From Phycisphaerales bacterium (lineage in GTDB: Bacteria > Planctomycetota > Phycisphaerae > Phycisphaerales > UBA1924): DNA of 64,000 nt. The notes beneath the pieces were generated by a model. That model was not told where the DNA came from and searched no databases. It worked only from the letters and a program-made list of their open reading frames with translations. Positions 8,646 to 16,636 of this stretch are shown here, one piece after another. The stretch's first letter is position 1, and each line of letters opens with the position of its first letter. The position numbers were made by a program, and so were the translations under genes. The stretch lies in NCBI GenBank assembly GCA_905339235.1, contig CAJPFG010000031.1, positions 124,001-188,000 on the forward strand, given 5' to 3'.

Positions 8646-9045
8646 TTCGGGCTTCCTCACCTGCACAGGGGATCGGCTGTACCGTAAATTCGGACGTTGC
8701 CGCACGGCGATTGACCCGGACTGGCGAGAATGGAACACTCTGGATGGCCACCCGAACGAAACCCCGCTCACGAGCCGCGCCGCCTGAGAATGGATGCGCA
8801 GGCGGGCGAGCCCCGAACCGGGGTTGTCCGCATCGCGCGGTCCACCTAGACTTGCGAGTTCAGCGCCAGGTCGGGGTGCTGGATCTTCGCCGGGTGGCAT
8901 TTGCGGCGTTGAAGTCCCAAGGCATTTTCGCCGGATCCGATCCGGAACACGAAGCGCCCTATGGCGAGGTCGCGTTCGACGCGGAGGGTATCCGCGACGG
9001 GCGCCCGACTCGATCTCGCCGGTGTCGCTGCCAGATGGTGAAACT
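8646..9045. other. 400-base divergent intergenic region between secretion operon and rpsB
   Basis: No convincing gene is seen here. It must hold the promoters of both the leftward secretion operon and the rightward rpsB-tsf operon. On the + strand TTGACC (8711-8716) is spaced 17 bases from AACACT (8734-8739), a reasonable -35 with a poor -10. If used, rpsB would have a leader of about 300 bases, long enough for the autoregulatory structure often found ahead of rpsB. I could not identify a specific S2-binding structure. The rpsB start lacks a strong Shine-Dalgarno. Confidence 0.4.
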
Positions 9046-9894
9046 ATGGCCAACACTCTCGTTCAGGATCTTGTCGAGTCGGGAATTCACTTCGGCCAGC
9101 GCTCCAGCGGCTGGAATCCGAAGATGGGCCCGTACATCTACGGCAAGCGCAACGGCATCCACATCATCGACATCAAGGAGACCATCAAGGGCCTCCTGCT
9201 GGCGAAGAAGTACATCGCCAAGATCGTCGCCGACGGCAAGGATGTCTGTTTCGTCGGCACCAAGCGCCAATCCAAGAGCGTCCTCGAGACCCGCGTGCCC
9301 GACGTGAAGATGCACTACGTCACCGAGCGCTGGCTGGGCGGCACCCTCACGAACTTCCGCACAATCCGCCTCCGCCTCAAGCGCCTCGAAGAACTCGAAG
9401 CCATCGAGCGGTCCGACAACTTCGCATCGTACTCCAAGAAGATGGAAAGCCAGCTCAAGCGCGAAAAGGCCAAGATCGCCCGCAACCTCGACGGCATCCG
9501 CCGCATGGAGAAACTCCCGGGCGCCATGGTCATCGTCGATGTCCGGCACGAACTCACCGCCCTCAAGGAAGCCCGGAAACTCGGAATCCCCACCATCGCC
9601 CTGATCGACACAGACGGCGATCCCGATCTGGTGGACATCCCGATCCCCGGCAACGACGACTCGATGCGCTCCATCGACGTGGTCGTTCGCGAACTCTGCC
9701 TCGCCGTCGCCGAGGGACGCGAGCATCGCTCCTCAGCCGAGTCGGCCTCTCCGGCCGGCGACGCCGCCTCGACGGGCGACCAGCCGGCCCAGGCACGCCG
9801 CAGCCGCCGCGCCCAGTTCCGCGCCGACGACAGCCACGCCGAAGCGACCCACACCGAACCCGCCGCGCCCTCTCAGGCCGGCGTCACGACCTGA
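9046..9894 (+). CDS. rpsB: 30S ribosomal protein S2
   Basis: 282 residues from ATG 9046. The opening MANTLVQDLVESGIHFGQRS, then WNPKMGPYIYGKRNGIHIID, the segment FVGTKRQ, the motif ERWLGGTLTNF and the end of the core IPIPGNDDSMRSID are all hallmarks of S2. The core ends near residue 230; a 50-residue Ala/Ser/Arg-rich low-complexity tail follows, as in some other high-GC bacteria. In the small subunit S2 binds the platform/head junction and depends on S1. tsf follows 63 bases downstream, the usual order. Confidence 0.97.
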   Translation: MANTLVQDLVESGIHFGQRSSGWNPKMGPYIYGKRNGIHIIDIKETIKGLLLAKKYIAKIVADGKDVCFVGTKRQSKSVLETRVPDVKMHYVTERWLGGTLTNFRTIRLRLKRLEELEAIERSDNFASYSKKMESQLKREKAKIARNLDGIRRMEKLPGAMVIVDVRHELTALKEARKLGIPTIALIDTDGDPDLVDIPIPGNDDSMRSIDVVVRELCLAVAEGREHRSSAESASPAGDAASTGDQPAQARRSRRAQFRADDSHAEATHTEPAAPSQAGVTT

Positions 9895-9957
9895 CCCCCG
9901 TATTCCCGATCGCAAACCTCTGAGCGCCCGTTACGGGGCGAGAGCGGAGATTCCCTC

Positions 9958-10776
9958 ATGGCGGAAATCAGCGCGAAAGACGTGATGGCCCTTCGCAGCC
10001 GCACCGGCCTGTCGATGATGGCCTGCAAGGCGGCCCTCTCCGAGGCACAGGGCGACATGGAGAAGGCCGAGGAAATCCTCCGCAAGCAACTCAAGGGCAA
10101 GATGGACACCAAGACCGATCGCGCCGCCGGCGAGGGCCGCGTCGCGGTCGCCCGCTCGCGAGAGGCCGCGGCCATCGTCGAACTCCGCGCCGAGACCGAC
10201 TTCACCGCCAAGAACGACAAGTTCATCGCCGCCGCTCAGAAGATCGCCGAACTGGCTCTCGAAGGCAACGCCGGAGACGTGCAGGCCTCCGCCGATATGT
10301 CCAAAATGATCGACGAACTCCGCATTTCCACGGGCGAGAACATTTCCTTCGCCCGCGGCCACAAACTCCTCCAGGACTCCTCCTCCGGCGGCTTCGGCAG
10401 TTACGTCCATCACGACGGCAAAATCGGCGTGCTCGTTCAGGCCGAAGGCGACGTGAACGAGGAAGTGCTCAAGGACGTCTGCATGCACATCACCGCCGTC
10501 ACGCCGCGCCCCATGGGAGTGACGATCAAGGACATCCCCGCCGACCTGGCCGACAAGGAGCGGCGGTTCCGGGTTTCACAGGCCGTGGAATCCGGCAAGC
10601 CCCAGCAAATCGCGGAGAAAATGGTCGAGGGCGCGATGAAGAAGTTCTACGAAGAACGGGCCCTCATGGAGCAGCCCTTCGTTCGCGACGAGACCCGGAA
10701 GATCAAGGACGTCATCGGCCCCAAGGCCTCGATCGTTGCATTCTACCGCTGGCAGGTCGGCGAGAGCACCTCGTAA
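9958..10776 (+). CDS. tsf: Translation elongation factor Ts
   Basis: 272 residues. The N-terminal UBA-like segment (VMALRSRTGLSMMACKAALS) and the signature VELRAETDFTAKNDKF are diagnostic of EF-Ts, the guanine nucleotide exchange factor of EF-Tu. The C-terminal half has EQPFVRD and a YRWQVGE end typical of the family. It is cotranscribed with rpsB and followed 26 bases later by an intrinsic terminator. Length is close to the E. coli protein (283). Confidence 0.97.
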   Translation: MAEISAKDVMALRSRTGLSMMACKAALSEAQGDMEKAEEILRKQLKGKMDTKTDRAAGEGRVAVARSREAAAIVELRAETDFTAKNDKFIAAAQKIAELALEGNAGDVQASADMSKMIDELRISTGENISFARGHKLLQDSSSGGFGSYVHHDGKIGVLVQAEGDVNEEVLKDVCMHITAVTPRPMGVTIKDIPADLADKERRFRVSQAVESGKPQQIAEKMVEGAMKKFYEERALMEQPFVRDETRKIKDVIGPKASIVAFYRWQVGESTS

Positions 10777-10802
10777 CCGCCGTCGTGAGTGAAGTTTCGC
10801 TT

Positions 10803-10829
10803 ACCCGGGCCATCCGCCCGGTTTTTTTT
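10803..10829 (+). terminator. Rho-independent terminator of rpsB-tsf
   Basis: Stem CCGGGC (10805-10810) / GCCCGG (10816-10821), extendable by an A-T pair with a bulge, loop CATCC, followed directly by eight T residues. It lies 26 bases after the tsf stop codon and is a textbook intrinsic terminator. Confidence 0.88.
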
Positions 10830-10913
10830 GCGCCTCGCTCGACCGCCTCGCTCCTCCGCCAACCCACTCCCGCGGCTCCCCGTATCATCGGCCGTCCGAA
10901 TGGGAGATCGGCC

Positions 10914-11687
10914 ATGCAAGGAACCCTCAATCGTCGTGATCTTCTCGTTTCATTCACCGCCGCGGGAGCGTCCGCTATCGCGGGCGCAGCCGTGGCTCAG
11001 CCCGCGTTCTCGCCCGGCACCGCCGGCAAGCCCAGCGGCCCGTGCCTCTCCGGCGCCGCCCTTGGCTGGAACCCCGACAAGGGCCAGTACGCGCTTCCCC
11101 CGCTCCCGTACGCCTTCAACGCCCTCGAACCCCACATCGACGCCAAGACGATGGAGGTCCACCACGACAAGCACCACGCGGCATACGTCGCCGGGGCGAA
11201 CAAGGCCCTGCTCGAACTCTCGCGAATCCGCGAGGGCGGAGACGCAGGCCTCGTCAAGCACTGGACCCGCGAACTCTCCTTCCATCTGAGCGGGCACATC
11301 AACCACACGCTCTTCTGGAAGTTGATGGCCCCGCCCAGCAAGGGCGGCGGCGGGCAGCCCAGCAGCGGACTCCTCAGCGCCATCGAACGCGACTTCGGCG
11401 CGTTCGAGAAGTTCGTAGCCCAGTTCAAGGCCGCGGCCATCCAGGTCGAAGGCGGCGGATGGGCCTGGCTGGTGCTCGAGCCGATCAGCGGCCGCCTGTT
11501 GATCGTGCAGCAGGAAAAGCAGCAGGACATGTTCCCAACCGGATGTCGCCCGTTGCTGGGCATCGACGTCTGGGAGCACGCGTACTACCTCAAGTATCAG
11601 AACCAGCGATCCGCCTACGTAGACGGGTGGTTTAAGGTCGTCGATTGGACGTTTGTTCAGTGCCTGTTCGATGAATCGAGCCGGTAA
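10914..11687 (+). CDS. Iron/manganese superoxide dismutase with Tat signal
   Basis: 257 residues from ATG 10914, preceded by GGGAG. The N-terminus carries a twin-arginine signal (LNRRDLLVSFTAAGASAIA) ending near AVAQP, so the enzyme is probably folded in the cytoplasm with its metal and exported. The mature part has the Fe/Mn-SOD landmarks: LPYAFNALEPHIDAKTMEVH, HHDKHHAAYV, LSFHLSGHINHTLFW, the GGGWAWLV strand and the ligand region GIDVWEHAYYLKYQNQR. It dismutates superoxide to O2 and H2O2. Export is notable because the family is usually cytoplasmic. Metal preference cannot be set from these motifs. Confidence 0.92.
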   Translation: MQGTLNRRDLLVSFTAAGASAIAGAAVAQPAFSPGTAGKPSGPCLSGAALGWNPDKGQYALPPLPYAFNALEPHIDAKTMEVHHDKHHAAYVAGANKALLELSRIREGGDAGLVKHWTRELSFHLSGHINHTLFWKLMAPPSKGGGGQPSSGLLSAIERDFGAFEKFVAQFKAAAIQVEGGGWAWLVLEPISGRLLIVQQEKQQDMFPTGCRPLLGIDVWEHAYYLKYQNQRSAYVDGWFKVVDWTFVQCLFDESSR

Positions 11688-11854
11688 ACTGGCCGCCCTC
11701 ACAAAAGTTCGGCGTATATTCGGCTCAACTGTGAGCCGCGGTTCATCCATCCAAGTGGTTTGGGCACATGTGCTTGTGTCAAAATCTCCCGCGTGGGAAA
11801 GAAATTCCGATCAGATTGCTGGCATCGTCTGAAACGTGTGGCATGTTTGTAAGG

Positions 11855-11910
11855 TCTTGTCTCTCTCTCCTCCTTTGACTCGGCTGTGAGCGGAAACGCA
11901 CAGGCGAGTC
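11855..11910. repeat. Structured repeat copy 1 (CT-tract plus GAAA-loop hairpin)
   Basis: A pyrimidine tract TCTTGTCTCTCTCTCCTCC is followed by a 34-base hairpin at 11877-11910: outer stem GACTCG/CGAGTC, a G-G mismatch, inner stem CTGT/ACAG, a two-base bulge, then GCG/CGC closed by GAAA, a GNRA tetraloop. On the other strand the tract reads as AGGAGGAGAGAGACAAGA, which looks like a strong ribosome binding site. Copy 2 lies 94 bases downstream. Confidence 0.75.
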
Positions 11911-11948
11911 TTACGGGGGCCGCGGACGGCCGACGGCCCTGAACAGTG

Positions 11949-12016
11949 TCTTGTCTCTCTCTCCTCCTATGACTCGGCAGCGAGCGGAAACGCGCTGGCG
12001 AGTCTTTTTCTTTTTG
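11949..12016. repeat. Structured repeat copy 2 with T-rich tail
   Basis: Second copy of the element. The tract is almost identical to copy 1, and the hairpin at 11971-12004 has the same outer stem, mismatch and GAAA loop, but the inner stem has changed from CTGT/ACAG to CAGC/GCTG, keeping pairing through compensatory changes. It is followed by TTTTTCTTTTT, so this copy could also act as a rightward intrinsic terminator, for example for sod. Confidence 0.75.
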
Positions 12017-12111
12017 CACATGCTTCCGGCCCGGCCCGTCGCGCAGGCGCCGCGCTCTCGCGATAGGCTCCGTATCTGTCCCGCCCCGCGGCGGGGAGTC
12101 TGGAGGCATGG

Positions 12112-13698
12112 ATGCTTCTGCTGGCCGCGACACTTCACTCGTGGGGCTGGGCGGTCGTGGGCGTCTACGTTGCCCTGATCGTCGGCGCGGGGATCTGGGC
12201 GCAGCGGCGGGCGGGCAAGGCCACGGCCACCGACTACTTCCTCGCGGGCCGACACATCCCAGTGTGGGCGGTGGCGGTTTCCACTCTCGCCACGGCCCAG
12301 TCGGCCGCGACGTTCGTGGGCGTGCCCCAGGATGCCTACGACGGCAACCTCACGTACCTTTCGGCGAACATCGGCGGGCTGCTCGCGGCCGTTGTGCTGG
12401 CATGGGTCTTCATTCCGGCGTACTACCGGCTGGGTGTCGCCACGCCGTACCAGATGCTCGAAACGCGATTCGGCGCGGGCTCGAAACTGGCGACGAGTTG
12501 GGTGTACCTCATCGGGCGGGTCTTCGCGAGCGGGGCGAGAATCTACGTGGGCGCGATACCCGTAGCCCTCGCGTTCTTCGGCGACCGCGAACCCCAACAC
12601 CTCGCGATCGTGATCGCCGGATTCATGATCTTCGCGGCCTTGTACACCCTATGGGGAGGCCTGGAGAGTGTCATCTGGACCGACGTGGTGCAGGTCGCGG
12701 TGTACCTTGGCGCGGCCGGGGTCGCCGTCATCCTGCTCTACCGCTACATCCCCGCCGACACCAACGCAATCCTCGACGCGCTCCGGCAGGGCGGCAACGA
12801 CGGCGGCTCCAAACTCACCGTCTTCACCTCCGGCGTCCGATCAACCCCGCCGTTCATCGACTTCGGCGGAACCTTCACGTTGGTCTCGGCGGTCACGGGG
12901 TGGACCCTGCTCAACCTCGCCGCCTTCGGCACCGACCAGGATTTCGTGCAGCGGCTGCTCACCTGCAAGGACTCCAAGCGCGGCGGCCGATCGATCATCA
13001 TGAGCATGCTCATCGGGATTCCCGTCGTGGTACTGTTCGCCGCGATCGGGCTGCTCCTGTGGGTGGTCTACAACCGGCCGGCGCTGATGGGCGATCACGC
13101 GGCGACCATCCGGGGTGACACCGCGGAAATCTTCCTGAAGTTCTCGCTCTCGAACATGCCGGCCTGGGCGGGCGGGCTGGTCATCGCCGGCGTGCTCGCG
13201 GCCGGACCCGCCGGCATCAACGCCTCCCTCAACTCGATGGGCGGAACGATCATCAACGACTTCTACCGGCCCATGGTCGCCCCCGGGCGAACCGAGAAGC
13301 ACTACGTGAACGCCGGTCGAGTCGCCGTGGTGCTTTGCGGAGTCGCCCTCGGAGCCTTCGCGCTCGCGTGCGCGCGATGGCAACCACGCAGTTCGGAAAA
13401 CCTTCTCGCGTTCGTGCTCGGTGTCATGGGATTCGCCTACGCGGGATTGCTCGGCGTCTTCTTCACCGCCTTGTTCTCGCGGCGAGGCACCGTACTCTCG
13501 GTGATTCTCGCGATGGCCACGGGCTTTCTGGCGGTCCTGGCGATGCAGCCCTGGGTCTGGAAGATCTGGGCCGGCCTCGTGCCGTGGATCGGTGATGACT
13601 TGGCGAAAACAACCATCGCCGCGCCATGGCGATTGCTCTTCGGAACAGTGCTGGCCACCGCCGTGTGCGCGCTTCCCCGTGGGCGAGGCCGCGCATGA
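12112..13698 (+). CDS. Sodium:solute symporter (SSS/SLC5 family)
   Basis: 528 residues with about 13-14 membrane helices. The opening VYVALIVGAGIWAQRRAGKATATDYFLAGR and the following IPVWAVAVSTLATAQSAATF match the SSS family, whose first helices form the Na+ and substrate site. A GTDQDFVQRLL segment is also typical. Start at ATG 12112 has a GGAGG seven bases upstream; another ATG at 12108 is out of frame. It overlaps the GH20 gene by ATGA and heads a peptidoglycan-sugar salvage operon, so a muropeptide sugar (MurNAc, anhydroMurNAc or a GlcNAc-containing disaccharide) is the likely substrate. Substrate choice is inferred from context. Confidence 0.85.
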   Translation: MLLLAATLHSWGWAVVGVYVALIVGAGIWAQRRAGKATATDYFLAGRHIPVWAVAVSTLATAQSAATFVGVPQDAYDGNLTYLSANIGGLLAAVVLAWVFIPAYYRLGVATPYQMLETRFGAGSKLATSWVYLIGRVFASGARIYVGAIPVALAFFGDREPQHLAIVIAGFMIFAALYTLWGGLESVIWTDVVQVAVYLGAAGVAVILLYRYIPADTNAILDALRQGGNDGGSKLTVFTSGVRSTPPFIDFGGTFTLVSAVTGWTLLNLAAFGTDQDFVQRLLTCKDSKRGGRSIIMSMLIGIPVVVLFAAIGLLLWVVYNRPALMGDHAATIRGDTAEIFLKFSLSNMPAWAGGLVIAGVLAAGPAGINASLNSMGGTIINDFYRPMVAPGRTEKHYVNAGRVAVVLCGVALGAFALACARWQPRSSENLLAFVLGVMGFAYAGLLGVFFTALFSRRGTVLSVILAMATGFLAVLAMQPWVWKIWAGLVPWIGDDLAKTTIAAPWRLLFGTVLATAVCALPRGRGRA

Positions 13699-15518
13699 GC
13701 GACGTGCTCTTGATTCCCATGCCGAGGTCCGTGCGCTCGACCGGCGAGCAGGCAACCGTCCCCCCGGACGCCGCAGCCTGGGCTCTTGGCGCGCTCACCA
13801 TGCTCGCCACGCCGCAGTGGATCACGCAGCGGGCCACCGGCGGCTGGTGCGGGGCCGACCCACGCGAAGCCCAAGGTTACCGCCTTTCGATATCACGCCA
13901 CCCCAACGGCGGAATGCGAGTTGCTACCGAGTCCCCCACCGCCGCGGGCCTGCGACACGCCCGAGCCGCGATCGTGCAGTTGCTCCGACAGTTTCCCGAC
14001 ACAATGCCGACGCTGGAAATCGATGATCGGCCGGCCTTCGCACGCCGCGGCGTCATGCTCGACGTTTCTCGCTGCCGCATCCCCACCATGCCGGAGTTCC
14101 GGCGAATCATCGACCAACTCGCCTCCCTCCGGTGCAACCACCTTCAGTTGTACACCGAGCACACCTTCGCCTACGCGGGGCACGAGGAGATCTGGCGGGA
14201 CTGGGATCCCATCACGCCCGATGAGATCGCCTCGCTCGACGCGTACTGCCGCGCCCGGGGCATCGATCTGGCCGCGAATCAGAACTGCTTCGGCCACCTG
14301 CGGGCCTGGCTCGAGCACCCCGCGTACGCGTACCTCGCCGAGACGCACGGCGACTGGTTGTTCGACGTGTGGCCCCGCAATGGGCCGTTTTCGCTATGCC
14401 CGACCGACCCGCGATCCCTCGATTTCGTGGAGGACCTTCTGGGCCAGTTGCTTCCCTGCTTCTCCAGCGATCTCGTGAACATCGGGTGCGACGAGACCTA
14501 CGACATCGCCTACGGGCGCTCGGCCTCGGAAGTCCGGGCACTTGGCCGGGGCACTGTGTTCGCACAGTTCGTCGCCAGGATCGCCGAGGTCGCACGCCGG
14601 CACTGCAAACGCTCCATGTTCTGGGCCGACATCGCGCTCTCGCAGCCCGAATGCATGAGGCTCCTGCCCGCGGACACGATCCCGCTCGCCTGGGGCTACG
14701 AGCCCGACACCCCATGGGAGGATTGGTGCAACGCGCTGCACGCACACGGCTCGATATCGCCGCAAGGCTCGTTCTGGCTCTGCCCCGGCACCAGTTCCTG
14801 GCGGAGTTTCACCGGCCGCACGTCGGAACGGCGCCTGAACATCCAAGGCGCTGCGAAGTCCGGCGTCGCCCACGGCGCCGCGGGGCTCCTGATCTGCGAT
14901 TGGGGCGATAGCGGGCATTGGCAGACCTGGCCGATCGCCCTGCACGGGCTGACCGACGGCCTCGCGAACGCCTGGGCCGGCCCGACATCGCCCGATCCCG
15001 CCGCCAGAGCCTCCGCCCTGCGCGCCGAATCACTCCACCTGTTCGGCGATCCGACCGGTCACGTGGCGTCCTGGCTTGATGAACTGGGCGATGCCGACCT
15101 CGCCCTTCGCCGCGAGTGCATGCCGCTTTCCCGGCCCGGGGTCGCAGGTCAACTCCGCAATCAATCGGCCGTGTTCGCCGACCTCTTCCGGCCCTGGCTC
15201 GCTTCGCGCGACGTAGGCTCGCTTCATCGATGGGTCGAAGTTTTCGAATCGCTGACCCGCCTCAGCGACTCCCGGCCCGGCACGGGCGATGATCTGGTAG
15301 ACGCGGAACTCGAACTGGCCGCGGCCATGGCGGTCCAGGCCGCCGGGCGTGCCCGAGTTCGACGGATGGAAGCCCACGACGCCGGAGCAAGAGCCTCGCA
15401 GGCGCACGCGTGGCGGGCGCTCGAAGAGGAACATCGCCGACTCTGGACGAAACGATCCCGGCCCGGCGGGCTCGAACAGAGTTGTGCGTTCTTCCGCAAG
15501 ATCGACCTCGGCGGGTGA
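13695..15518 (+). CDS. Glycoside hydrolase family 20 beta-N-acetylhexosaminidase-like
   Basis: 607 residues, no signal peptide seen, so probably cytoplasmic. An N-terminal GH20b-like domain leads into the TIM barrel: FARRGVMLDVSRCRIPTM, then a region ending in the catalytic pair Asp266-Glu267 in VNIGCDETYD, the GH20 signature in which Glu is the acid and Asp orients the substrate acetamido group. The start overlaps the symporter stop (ATGA) and the stop abuts anmK (TGATG), so the three are translated together. It likely removes GlcNAc from imported wall fragments, the step done by NagZ (GH3) in E. coli. Confidence 0.8.
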   Translation: MSDVLLIPMPRSVRSTGEQATVPPDAAAWALGALTMLATPQWITQRATGGWCGADPREAQGYRLSISRHPNGGMRVATESPTAAGLRHARAAIVQLLRQFPDTMPTLEIDDRPAFARRGVMLDVSRCRIPTMPEFRRIIDQLASLRCNHLQLYTEHTFAYAGHEEIWRDWDPITPDEIASLDAYCRARGIDLAANQNCFGHLRAWLEHPAYAYLAETHGDWLFDVWPRNGPFSLCPTDPRSLDFVEDLLGQLLPCFSSDLVNIGCDETYDIAYGRSASEVRALGRGTVFAQFVARIAEVARRHCKRSMFWADIALSQPECMRLLPADTIPLAWGYEPDTPWEDWCNALHAHGSISPQGSFWLCPGTSSWRSFTGRTSERRLNIQGAAKSGVAHGAAGLLICDWGDSGHWQTWPIALHGLTDGLANAWAGPTSPDPAARASALRAESLHLFGDPTGHVASWLDELGDADLALRRECMPLSRPGVAGQLRNQSAVFADLFRPWLASRDVGSLHRWVEVFESLTRLSDSRPGTGDDLVDAELELAAAMAVQAAGRARVRRMEAHDAGARASQAHAWRALEEEHRRLWTKRSRPGGLEQSCAFFRKIDLGG

Positions 15519-15538
15519 TGCCCGTTACCCTACCCCGC

Positions 15539-16618
15539 ATGCCCACCCGCCGCGCCATCGGTTGCATGACCGGAACCAGCATCGACGGCCTCGACGCCGC
15601 GCTGGTCGAGATCGATGGATCCGGCCTGGGAATGCGGGTCCGATTCATCCGCGGCCATAGCCTGGAACTCGGCGAGGTTTCGATTCGGCTGCGCCACCTG
15701 GCCGACCAGCACCCCATGCGGGCCCACGAGATCACCGGACTCATGCACGATTTCGCCGACTTGCACACCCGCGCCGTCCGCGAGTTGCTCGCCGGTGAGC
15801 GGTGCGATCTCGTGTCCATCCACGGCCAGACGGTGTTCCACAAGCCCCCACTCTCGTGGCAGTTGGTGCAGCCCGCCACAATCGCCCGGGCGACCGGCGT
15901 GCCGGTGGTGTACGACCTGCGGCAGGCGGACCTGGCCGCGGGAGGCCAGGGAGCGCCGGTAACCCCGATCGCGGACGCCGTGTTCTTCCGCGAGATGCGT
16001 GACGTTTGGGCGGTGGCGAATCTCGGTGGGTTCTGCAACGTGACGGTCGCGCCGGGCGGGGGCGTCTCGCCGGATCGGATCTACGCGCGCGACGTGTGCG
16101 TGTGCAACCAGTTGCTCGACGGCATCGCTCGCACGCTGCTCCACTGCGATTTCGACGCCGACGGCGCGGCCGCCTCACGCGGAATCGAACACGCCGACGC
16201 CCTGATCGACCTCGAAGGACTGCTCGAATCCCAGCGACGCGCCCAGCGAAGCCTCGGCACCGGCGACGAATCCGCTGAGTGGGTCTCCCGCTGGCGGGCC
16301 CAGGTCGCGCCCGAAGACCTCGCGGCCACCGCGTGCGCCGGCATCGCCGAAGAGATCGCCCTGGCCACCAGCGAGACCTCGATCCTGCTGCTCGCGGGCG
16401 GAGGCGCCCGCAACAAGGCGCTGGCGCGCGCGATCGCATCCGCCTCCGCCGCGCGGGTGGCGCCCACGGACGAGTTCGGCCTGCCGGGCCAGTACCGGGA
16501 AGCCGCCTGCTTCGCGGTGCTCGGCGCCCTCTGCCAGGATCGCGTGCCGATCACGCTGCCGCAGGTGACCGGCTGCACCGCGCCCGCGCCGATCTCCGGC
16601 GCGTGGGTCCTCCCCTAG
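15539..16618 (+). CDS. anmK: Anhydro-N-acetylmuramic acid kinase
   Basis: 359 residues. The N-terminus RRAIGCMTGTSIDGLDAAL is the phosphate-binding signature of AnmK; HGQTVFHKPP and LLLAGGGARNKAL also fit. The enzyme opens the 1,6-anhydro ring of anhMurNAc with ATP to give MurNAc-6-phosphate. An ATG at 15518 overlaps the upstream stop (TGATG) and would add seven residues; ATG 15539 was preferred because it starts at the usual family N-terminus and has a TACCCT box seven bases upstream. murQ follows 18 bases after the stop, so substrate can pass straight to the next enzyme. Confidence 0.92.
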   Translation: MPTRRAIGCMTGTSIDGLDAALVEIDGSGLGMRVRFIRGHSLELGEVSIRLRHLADQHPMRAHEITGLMHDFADLHTRAVRELLAGERCDLVSIHGQTVFHKPPLSWQLVQPATIARATGVPVVYDLRQADLAAGGQGAPVTPIADAVFFREMRDVWAVANLGGFCNVTVAPGGGVSPDRIYARDVCVCNQLLDGIARTLLHCDFDADGAAASRGIEHADALIDLEGLLESQRRAQRSLGTGDESAEWVSRWRAQVAPEDLAATACAGIAEEIALATSETSILLLAGGGARNKALARAIASASAARVAPTDEFGLPGQYREAACFAVLGALCQDRVPITLPQVTGCTAPAPISGAWVLP

Positions 16619-16636
16619 CCGACCCTATTCTCCGCC

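Larger units (their letters stand above)
11688..12111. other. 424-base intergenic region with two structured repeats
   Basis: Between sod and the symporter there is no supported gene. The region holds two copies of an element made of a pyrimidine tract and a 34-base hairpin, described separately, plus a GC-rich palindrome-like stretch between them. The last 50 bases contain a CCGCCCC/GGCGGGG hairpin-like run and the GGAG that serves as ribosome binding site for the symporter start at 12112. Confidence 0.6.
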
